A DNA stretch of 64,000 nt. Source: Hypomyces perniciosus (Eukaryota; Ascomycota; Sordariomycetes; Hypocreales; Hypocreaceae). The translations under genes were made by a program, and so were the position numbers. Location: the NCBI GenBank assembly GCA_008477525.1, contig SPDT01000003.1, forward strand, positions 2,418,001 to 2,482,000, given 5' to 3'. The notes beneath the pieces are model-generated. The model had not been told where the DNA came from and did not search any database. It worked only from the letters and a program-made list of their open reading frames with translations. Below are positions 55,701 through 62,571 of this stretch, one piece after another (positions within the stretch are counted from its first letter, which is position 1; every line of letters starts with the position of its first letter).

Positions 55701-58700
55701 TAAGGATATGGCCGTTGTCGTCGATGTGATCAAAGCAGCCGATGAGAATACTAACGATAGCCTTTTGGCCTTCCTCTGGTACACTGAGGGCGAGGCTGAA
55801 CGCTCGCAGCCTTTCGGTCTTATGCAGACCGTGTCGGAGCAAGCACGGAACCTCATTGCACACCTAGACTCATCGTTGACAAAGTCTCTGCCTTCATACA
55901 TGATTCCGTCTTCATACTTGATCTTCGAGGGAAGGCCGGAGCAGACAACATCTGGCAAGGTTAATCGTCGCGCTCTCGTAGCCCACGGCCATGGCATCTC
56001 AGCACAGGATCGTTTGCGCTTTGCTCCCGATCTGGGCGATAATGAATCACCAACAACTCCAATGGAACTGCGGCTACGTGATCTTTGGGCCCAGATCCTT
56101 AATATTGGTGATCTCACAGTTATAGGAAAGCACGATAGCTTCCTACGTCTTGGTGGCGACTCGATCAGCGCAATCCAGTTGGTCTCATTGGCGCAACAGC
56201 ACAATATCGGTCTTACAGTGGCGACGATCTTCGATAACCCACGGCTTTCATCCATGGCAAAGGCTGTTCAAATGGACACACCAATGCCGGTGTACGAGGC
56301 GACACCGTTTAGTCTCATTTCAGGTACTGATAAACTCAGTGCCCTAGACGCAGTGCAAACTCAGTGCAGACTACCGGACTCAGTAGAAATTGAGGACTTG
56401 TATCCTTGCACTGACCTTCAACAAGGTTTGATGGCTTTGACTATCACACAGCCAGGATCCTACATTGCCAAGCATTTCTACCGCCTGGGGAAACATCTCG
56501 ATGTTGAGCGGTTCAAGCTAGCTTGGGAGCAAACAGTCATTCGCTGTTCTAGCCTTCGTACACGAATCGTGCTCTTCCAAGGCACTGCGGTTCAGGCAGT
56601 CATCCAAGAGCCAATTCTATGGTCCTCTGCTTACACTGATCTTCGCTCGTTCGTGATGTCACAAGAGAATTCAGAGATGACCTATGGTTCGCCGCTCTGC
56701 CGATATGCTGTTATTTCCCAAGGTGGCGAGAACTACTTTGCTTTGAATATCCACCATACCATCTTTGATGGATGGACCCTACCAATGATGTTGGGAACGC
56801 TGCACGCCATGTATGCTCAAACTGAACCGCCTTCGCTTCTCCCATATTCCAGCTTTGTCAAGTATGTCTTAAGTCTTGACCACGAGGCCGCCAGCGAGTA
56901 TTGGTCTATACAACTCCGTGACGCAAGGCGCACTACATTCCCACTGGGAACTGCATCAATCAACCCATCTTCGGACCCGAAGAAATCAACTGGAGTTTTA
57001 AGTAAATCAATTCACTTCCCACGATCAACAGATCCCTCCATCACCAAAGCCACGGTTCTCCGAGCAGCATGGGCGATCATCCTCGCGCAGTATGAACAAG
57101 TCGACGATGTTTGCTTTGGCACGACCGTTTCAGGCCGTCAAGCCCCAGTACCAGGCGTAGATCAAATGCCTGGTCTTGCTATCGCGACCGTCCCCGTACG
57201 TGTCCAGTTAGACAAACAGCAAACCCTTTCAAGCTTCCTTCAGAATATGCAATCCCAAGCATCCGAGATGGTAGCTTACGAACAGTATGGACTAGCAAAC
57301 ATCTCCAAGATTAGCGCCCTTGCCAAGGAGGCATGCGACTTTACAAGCCTGCTCGTCATTCAACCAGCTCAACAGTTTGCCTCAGCTGGCAATCCAACTG
57401 AGGAAGCTATTTTCCTTCCGGCTACCGTTGAGGGTCTTACTAATGACGAGCTCCTCAACAATTACTTTAGTTATCCTCTTGTTATGCAGTGCCAGCTACT
57501 TGGCGATGAGATCCAGTTGATGTTGATTTACAACTCGGATCTCCTTCATGAGTCTCAGATGAATGCCCTTTCGGAACAATTTGGCTACGTCCTTGAACAA
57601 CTCCAAACTATGGGCGATATAACACTGGCAGCCATATCTGTTACTGGTCCTTGGGATGTGGAACGTGCAATTGGATGGAACAAGGCTGATCTTGAGCCAG
57701 TTGAAGCATGCATTCATGATTTGTTCTCCCTTCAAGCCACCAAGCAACCTGATCAAGAGGCTCTCTATTCCACCGCGGGCAGCATGACATATGGAGAAGT
57801 TAATCAACTTTCAGACCAAATTGCTCTGCATCTCGCTCGACTCGGAGTCAAACCCGAGACAATTGTACCTTTCTGCTACGAAAAGTCTATGTGGGCAATC
57901 GTTGCTATGTTGGGCATTCTCAAAGCTGGTGGTGTCTTCCTGCCACTGGATCCAGCCCATCCACTCAGTCGCCGTCAAGCCCTGATAGACGAAACAGGCG
58001 CCCGGTACATGATCGTGTCTCCTTCAACAGCCAAGGAATGTGAAGGCATGACAAGGAACAACATCGAGCTCTCGTCGACTTTCTTCTCAACCACAAACAG
58101 TTCTACCCTTACAACTCAGGGATCGTTGGCTGTGAAACCCGGTCCCAGAAACGCCGCATATATACTGTTTACCTCCGGGTCAACGGGTAAACCCAAGGGT
58201 GTTGTTATTGAGCACAAGGCTATCTCCACCTCCCTTACGAGAGAGTGCGAGATCCTAGGTCTTGCCGAGAGTTCACGGATGATGCAATTCTCAAGCTATG
58301 TCTTCGACGTTTGCATAACCGAGATTTTTGCCGTCTTGATGTCTGGTGGTACCGTGTGTGTTCCAACCGAATCAGAGCGCATGCAGCACACGGCAAGCTT
58401 TATTGAGCAAGCTCGAACCAACGCCGCCCTTCTTACCCCGACATTTGTGAAAACATTAAGCCCAGAGATGTTACCCTCACTGAAAATGCTTATTCTCGCC
58501 GGTGAGGCGCCCTCTAAGGAGATCATGGACTTGTGGCGTGGACATGTTCATCTCTGGAATGGATACGGTCCAGCTGAAGCCTGCGTCCTCTCAACCCTTC
58601 AGGCTTTCACATCGCCAGAAACGTCAGCTACTACCATTGGCCGTGGATTTGCTCATGGTTGCTGGATTGTTGATCCCGAGGATCACCATAGCCTCGCACC

Positions 58701-60819
58701 TATTGGATGCGTGGGTGAACTCTTGGTCCAGGGTCACGCCTTAGCCCGTGGCTATATCAACGACACCGAAAAGACTAACAAGTCATTCATTGACCATGTT
58801 GAATGGCTTCCGGATACTGCAGATATTGGAATGCGACGCTTCTACAAGACTGGCGATCTGGTCCGATATAACCCTGACGGAACTATCAATTACATCGGCC
58901 GGAAGGACACTCAAGTCAAGATTCGTGGCCAACGTATTGAGCTTGGTGAGATTGAGTATCAGATCAAGCTTCTCTCCCCTGAGATCGAACATGCAGTCGT
59001 CGACATCACGCGTCACGACGCCCGTGAGTCCCTCCTTGCATTCGTGAGCTTCCGCAACAACGAGGACCGCAACCCAATTGGAGAAGTTCAATTGGTGCCA
59101 CATAGCAACGAGCTACAGGAGCTTTTCTCTCAGTTGGCTACAAACCTGTTTACTATCTTGCCAAATCACATGGTTCCCAAGTATTTTATTGCCGTTGAGC
59201 ACATGCCACTCAATAGCTCAGGCAAACTTGACAGAAAGATGCTCCTGCAGACAGCGACAGAGCTTTCCACGGAAGACCTCGCAATGCATCTAGCTGGTCA
59301 GCGTCTGCCTTTCCGCGATTGTTCATCCGATGTTGAGATCTGGATTCGAGCACAGTGGTCGATGATACTCGACATGCCAGCAGACACTATCAGTGTGGAC
59401 GAGAACTTCTACCAACTTGGCGGTGATTCTATCCGCATCATTACCATCTCAAAGCGCATACTTGACAAATTCGGTGTGTCTCTTAGTAGATCTCTTATCA
59501 ACAGCAAACACACCACCGTCAGCAATATGGCGAAGTTTGTAGAAAACGCACAGAGTGAGAGCACAGAGGCACACCATTCAGGCATTGATCTGATGGCCAA
59601 GATCAAGTCAATTTCCAACTCATCTTGGATTTCGCATCCACAGGCTCTACAGGCAAACCCCACCACAACACTCCCAGAGCAATCAACAGTTTTCCTTACC
59701 GGCGCTACTGGCTTCCTTGGCACTGAGATTCTCAGGCAGCTCGTTCGAAACCCAGCGGTTGGATCCGTCGTCGTTCTCGTCCGTTCAAAGTCATCCCTCC
59801 ACGGAATGAATCGAATCCGAGAGACGGCCCAAGTCGCAGGCTGGTGGTATGAGGAAGATGTTGGCAAGATAGAGGTTTGGTTGGGCGATCTCGCCAAGGC
59901 ACGGATGGGTCTCACAGCCACACAATGGGCACGCCTCTCGGGCTTGTCCAAGTCAGAGGCCAACATCAACGCCATTGTCCACAATGGAGCTGTTGTGAAC
60001 TGGAACGCCGATTATGATAGGCTATGCGCACCTAATGTCAACTCAACTGCTGACCTGTTGATGGCAACTGCAACGTCACCTATCCAGTCGAAGTTTGTGT
60101 TCGTGTCTGGCGGTGTTAACACGGATCCGAACGAAGATCGAACTGTGGTCTCGACACTCCTCAGCAACATCAACGGCTACTCCCAAACCAAGTTTGTCTG
60201 CGAGGCTGTCATCCAGGATATTACCAGGAGCCTCCCTTCCAACCAGAACCGGCTATCAACTGTCAAGCCAGGTCGTATTATTGGTACTGCCGATCAAGGC
60301 ATCGCCAATGTGGATGACTTCGTCTGGCGTGTAGCTGCCACAGCTGCATCCATTCAAGCCTACCCAGAGGAGCCAATGGAGCACTGGATGTATGTCCAGG
60401 ATGTGAGCACAGTCGCTTCAAGTGTTCTGAGCCAGATCTTTGATGGCACCATTGAAGCGTTCGCCACTCTTTCAGGTGGTATGACAGTGCCTGTCTTCTG
60501 GGATCTTGTCAATTCCGAGCTAGAAGTCCCATGCAAGCCATTGTCCTGGCAGGATTGGATTGAACGGGCTTTGGCATCCATGAACCAGATTGGTGACACG
60601 CATCCATTGTGGCCGGTGCAGCAATTCCTTGGCCAGCTCGGCGTGCCACGAACTCTTGCACAGTTTGCAACTGCGGAGTCTACTGAGCACAAGCAATCAA
60701 GAATGGCTGTCAAGAGCAATGTGCGATATCTCAGGAAGATTGGCTTCATCCAATCGTCAGAAAGTGGATTTGGCAATGTTCAGCAACAGGGAATGATTAG
60801 ACGCGTTCACACGCTCTAA
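10751..60819 (+). CDS. 14-module peptaibol synthetase (PKS-NRPS hybrid, reductase-terminated)
   Basis: A multimodular enzyme predicted to assemble an N-acylated 14-residue peptaibol and release it reductively as an amino alcohol. Exons are 10751-11301, 11380-11734 and 11806-60819, giving 16,639 residues. The order is KS-AT-T (residues about 40-990), then fourteen C-A-T modules, then a C-terminal thioester reductase (about 16,265-16,600). Each T domain has the phosphopantetheine Ser in GGDS; the fifteen Ser residues are at 955, 2047, 3135, 4225, 5321, 6403, 7494, 8588, 9665, 10753, 11838, 12916, 14005, 15088 and 16177. All fourteen C domains keep HHxxxDG. No E, MT or TE domain is present, which fits the L and achiral residues of peptaibols. 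The architecture matches the peptaibol synthetase family founded by Trichoderma virens Tex1 (18 modules). The start is supported by ATG context and by KS homology beginning about 40 codons later. Substrate calls come from A-domain pockets and are predictions. Confidence 0.95.
11302..11379 (+). other. Intron 1 of the synthetase gene
   Basis: 78 nt with GTAAGC donor, GCTAAC branch site (about 11364-11369) and TTTTAG acceptor. It is phase 2 and restores Ser at the junction (DLQGP-S-VAVENAECS), which matches the KS pattern before the active-site Cys. The intron therefore splits the KS domain. Confidence 0.9.
11735..11805 (+). other. Intron 2 of the synthetase gene
   Basis: 71 nt with GTGAGT donor, CGCTAAC branch site and GACAG acceptor, phase 0. 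Splicing joins AFVE to CHDAEALTG, the position of the KS motif VExHGTGT. Reading through it would hit a stop shortly afterwards, so the intron is needed to link the start codon to the long exon. Confidence 0.9.
13876..17140 (+). other. Module 1 C-A-T, predicted Aib
   Basis: C1 has HHAVFDG (His at 14359) and would condense the acyl starter with residue 1; after DG it has Leu where most other C domains here have Trp. The A-domain pocket reads D L G Y L A G V F K, the Aib-type code of fungal peptaibol synthetases as I recall it. The A3 core is FTSGSTG. The T Ser is at 17038. Confidence 0.85.
17141..20405 (+). other. Module 2 C-A-T, residue uncertain
   Basis: C2 has HHAVFDG (17647). The A pocket reads D A A I V C G I C K, which I cannot assign firmly; it looks like a hydrophobic or aromatic-accepting pocket rather than the Gln/Asn usual at position 2 of 14-residue Trichoderma peptaibols. 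The A domain is of a different subtype from its neighbours (VPFCMDKSIW, GGTVCIPS) and resembles module 14. T Ser at 20302. Confidence 0.8.
20406..23680 (+). other. Module 3 C-A-T, predicted small/branched hydrophobic
   Basis: C3 has HHSIFDG (20896). The pocket D A A L I G A V A K belongs with modules 6 and 9, from which it differs only at the 239 and 331 positions. The likely residue is a small or branched aliphatic amino acid (Ala, Val, Iva, Leu); the choice is not determinable by eye. T Ser at 23572. Confidence 0.8.
23681..26965 (+). other. Module 4 C-A-T, predicted Aib (or Iva)
   Basis: C4 has HHAIFDG (24175). The pocket D L G Y L C G V F K is Aib-type with Cys in place of Ala at the 301 position, which could slightly change pocket shape and allow isovaline. 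T Ser at 26860. Confidence 0.82.
26966..30210 (+). other. Module 5 C-A-T, predicted Pro
   Basis: C5 has HHSVYDG (27457), the Tyr form found only in C domains feeding this A-domain type. The pocket D V L F C G L I C K is identical in modules 5, 8, 11 and 13. Pro is inferred from its regular position after Aib and from the Aib-Pro pairs typical of peptaibols. The A10 core is TSGKVNRR. T Ser at 30106. Confidence 0.75.
30211..33485 (+). other. Module 6 C-A-T, predicted branched hydrophobic
   Basis: C6 has HHAVFDG (30700) followed by Val rather than Trp. The pocket is D A F L I G A V I K, sister to modules 3 and 9. The A3 core reads FTSGTTG instead of FTSGSTG, a conservative change. Leu, Ile, Val or Iva are plausible. 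T Ser at 33379. Confidence 0.8.
33486..36765 (+). other. Module 7 C-A-T, predicted Aib
   Basis: C7 has HHAVFDG (33982). The pocket D L G Y L A G C F K is the form I remember for Aib modules of Tex1 (recollection). T Ser at 36661. Confidence 0.85.
36766..39995 (+). other. Module 8 C-A-T, predicted Pro
   Basis: C8 has HHSIYDG (37258). The pocket D V L F C G L I C K is the same as in module 5. The A domain opens with CTHWLIQ and carries PLCFPKSTW, marks of the Pro-like subtype here. T Ser at 39892. Confidence 0.75.
39996..43260 (+). other. Module 9 C-A-T, predicted small/branched hydrophobic
   Basis: C9 has HHTIFDG (40486). The pocket D A S L I G A V M K is the third member of the 3/6/9 group. 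The matching position of antiamoebin- and zervamicin-type peptaibols is Gln, but this pocket does not look polar. T Ser at 43156. Confidence 0.78.
43261..46515 (+). other. Module 10 C-A-T, predicted Aib
   Basis: C10 has HHAVFDG (43753). The pocket is D L G F L A G V F K, with Phe for Tyr at the 278 position as in module 12. The A8 core reads VELSEVEH where the other modules have VELGE, a Gly-to-Ser change near the hinge region that may or may not matter. T Ser at 46411. Confidence 0.82.
46516..49750 (+). other. Module 11 C-A-T, predicted Pro
   Basis: C11 has HHSIYDG (47011). The pocket D V L F C G L I C K is identical to modules 5, 8 and 13. T Ser at 49645. It closes the third Y-Aib-Pro triad. 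Confidence 0.75.
49751..53020 (+). other. Module 12 C-A-T, predicted Aib
   Basis: C12 has HHAVFDG (50242). The pocket D L G F L A G V F K matches module 10. It follows a Pro module directly, so the hydrophobic Y module of the triad is absent here. T Ser at 52912. Confidence 0.82.
53021..56265 (+). other. Module 13 C-A-T, predicted Pro
   Basis: C13 has HHSIYDG (53518). The pocket D V L F C G L I C K is the same as in the other Pro-like modules. With module 12 it forms an Aib-Pro dyad before the C-terminal residue, as in the Aib-Pro-Pheol ends of antiamoebin and zervamicin. T Ser at 56161. Confidence 0.75.
56266..59530 (+). other. Module 14 C-A-T, C-terminal residue (amino alcohol)
   Basis: C14 has HHTIFDG (56752). 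The A domain (VPFCYEKSMW, GGTVCVPT) is related to module 2. The pocket D V T L I A G V L K is hydrophobic, which fits the Leuol, Valol, Ileol or Pheol ends of peptaibols, but the residue is not certain. The T domain (Ser at 59428) differs in sequence from the others, as expected for a carrier that docks with the reductase. Confidence 0.8.
59690..60700 (+). other. Terminal thioester reductase domain
   Basis: An NAD(P)-binding Rossmann fold of the extended SDR type. GATGFLG begins at residue 16268, and the catalytic set is Ser16403 (FVSGG), Tyr16427 and Lys16431 (GYSQTK). By family knowledge it reduces the T14-bound peptidyl thioester to an aldehyde and then an alcohol, giving the C-terminal 1,2-amino alcohol that defines peptaibols. 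There is no thioesterase, so reductive release is the only release route visible. Confidence 0.9.
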
Positions 60820-61469
60820 TGATTTGCATAAGGCGACGGAGATAGGGTGTCTTTGGGATGGGGTTTACTTTCTTTCTTTCTTCCTTTTCTCTTTTTTCTT
60901 TGACTACTCTGCTTGGTGGATTTAAATCTCACATGTACTGATGCGATTGCATTACATCTACTTTCGTTTATTTCCTTTCATTGATAGATACATTTTAGGT
61001 TTTCTTAGAAACCACTCTCAGGCAAATTTATTTGATCTTTCATTCAGAAAAAGACCCATTAGTTCCATAATTGCGTGATTTTTCATATGCATCTCTGTAG
61101 GGTTTTTTGGACCATATTTTTGAGTGGAGTGCCTCCAGAGATCCGGCGCGTCCGGATTTATCATGAACGCGGTCCGGTCCGTTAATCTCCATGCGGGCTA
61201 GATGCCGAAAGAGAGGTCGTCAATTCAATCAGATACCTTATGTATATCTATGAGTAGTACGAAGTAGTATAGGTGTCTTAAGAGTAGGTTTGCGAGAGCG
61301 TGATATGAAGCCCAGTTATTTGTAAGCAGAGAGTTGGCAGTGCGTGGAGTGGCCGATGCAAATTTCTTAGTCAAGCTCAGCTACACCTAAACTCACTCAC
61401 TCCGGACTTGACAACCTCATCACTACGGAGTGTTGTTCACTATCAGGTTCATCAATCTCATTAACAACC
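60820..61469. other. Synthetase 3' region and terpene cyclase promoter
   Basis: A pyrimidine-rich tract (TTTACTTTCTTTCTTTCTTCC and onward, about 60865-60905) follows the stop codon and probably lies in the 3' UTR. No AATAAA is evident. Upstream of the next gene are a TACGAAGTA motif (about 61257) and a TACGGAGTG (about 61424), with no TATA box. Confidence 0.4.
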
Positions 61470-62571
61470 ATGGGCTCATCTGATATCCCGCCTCCGACGG
61501 CTCCAACATGGCTCATCCCAGTGTGTACCGTGATATTGGGATGCGGTATGATCTTCTGGCTCGCCTGCTACGTCCTCATGACGCGCCGCTCCCTCGCCAC
61601 CAAGGCAACGCCCATGCCGCTCCTCGCTCTAGGCATCAACCTCGCCTGGGAGGTCGTCTACGCGGGATACGTGACCGAAATGCCCATCGAACTGGCGGGC
61701 TTCGGCGCCTGGATCCTCTTCGACCTTCCTGTGCTCTACGCCACACTCAAGACAGCCAAGTACTCGTTTGCGTCGTCACCGCTAGTCGCGAGGAACGTCG
61801 GATTGATCCTGGCAGTGGTCTTTGCGGTGGGATTAGTGGCGAACGGCTGGATTGCCTGGTGGTGGCTGAAGGAACCGCATCGCGGGTATGGCGTGAAATG
61901 GGGCAAGTCATGGAAGGGCCTTGAGGCACGCGATACAACAGAGCTGGCTTGGTGGACGGCTGGCGCGGCGCAGATGCCGTTGAGTGTTGGCTCTGTCGCG
62001 ATGGTGATGCAGCGCGGACACTCGGGAGGTCAAAGCTATGCGATCTGGTGAGTTCTTCTTGTTCCTTGGTCCTATTCATTTATCCCGTAGACTTGTCATC
62101 GTTGTCACCGTCGGATCTCGCAACCCCCGACTCCTGGCATTCTAGCTGTTTGGTGGTTAGTAATTAAATTACCCCGTGTTTGTGACTATGTATGAGTTGG
62201 TGGAGTGCTTCGGGCCGGTTTCTTGAGCTCAAATCGCCACGCTAGTCTTGTTGGTCAGACTTCAGAAAGAGTCATATCACTACTCATCAGGCAGTTGTGC
62301 AATAACTGACAGCTTCTTTAGGTTCTGTCGCTTTGTCGGCACGTTGATGGGGCTCCCTATCCAAGGTGCTCTGCTGTGGTGGTATTGGCCTGAAGCTCAC
62401 GGATTTGTTTTCCATCCGATTTCGGTCATTATTATCGGCACCTCAGTCATCTGTGATATTGCGTATCCCTTCCTGTTGGCTCATGTTAGGTCAACGGAGC
62501 AGGTTATGCCCGACGGGACCATCGTCGCAGGAGGAGACCGAGCTCGTGCCGCTAAAGATAAAAAGAAATGA
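61470..62571 (+). CDS. Pyr4/PaxB-family membrane terpene cyclase
   Basis: Two exons (61470-62047 and 62322-62571) encode 275 residues with seven hydrophobic segments: about residues 14-36, 49-69, 74-92, 105-131, 154-177, 197-215 and 224-245. NLAWE in helix 2 (Glu61) and ICDIAYP in helix 7 (Asp238) sit where Pyr4 has its two essential acidic residues. Family members cyclise epoxidised farnesyl- or geranylgeranyl-meroterpenoids or indole diterpenes in the ER membrane by protonating the epoxide. The protein is slightly longer than the usual 240-250 residues, with a polar lysine-rich C terminus. The ATG lies in a good context (ACAACCATGG). No prenyltransferase, epoxidase or PKS gene is near, so the substrate is unknown, and a link to the peptaibol is not shown. 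Confidence 0.82.
62048..62321 (+). other. Intron of the terpene cyclase gene
   Basis: 274 nt with GTGAGT donor, a CTGAC branch-like site (about 62305-62309) and CTTTAG acceptor. It is phase 2 and restores Trp193 in YAIW-FCRFVGT, joining helices 5 and 6. It is long for this fungus (the synthetase introns are 71-78 nt), so an additional small exon cannot be excluded, but none is needed. Confidence 0.8.

Noticed and set aside
13876..59530. Epimerase or methyltransferase domains between modules
   Set aside because: All inter-T distances are 3231-3288 nt, the size of a plain C-A-T module, and no extra motif is present. D-residues or N-methylation are not predicted.
12181..60776. Numerous open frames of 60-190 codons on both strands within 12-60 kb
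   Set aside because: They are shadows of the synthetase frame and reappear at the same offset in each repeated module.
11977..60819. The open frame starting at 11977 taken as the whole synthetase
   Set aside because: This methionine lies inside the KS domain. Two well-formed introns connect upstream exons that supply the KS N terminus and the Cys motif, so the true start is 10751.
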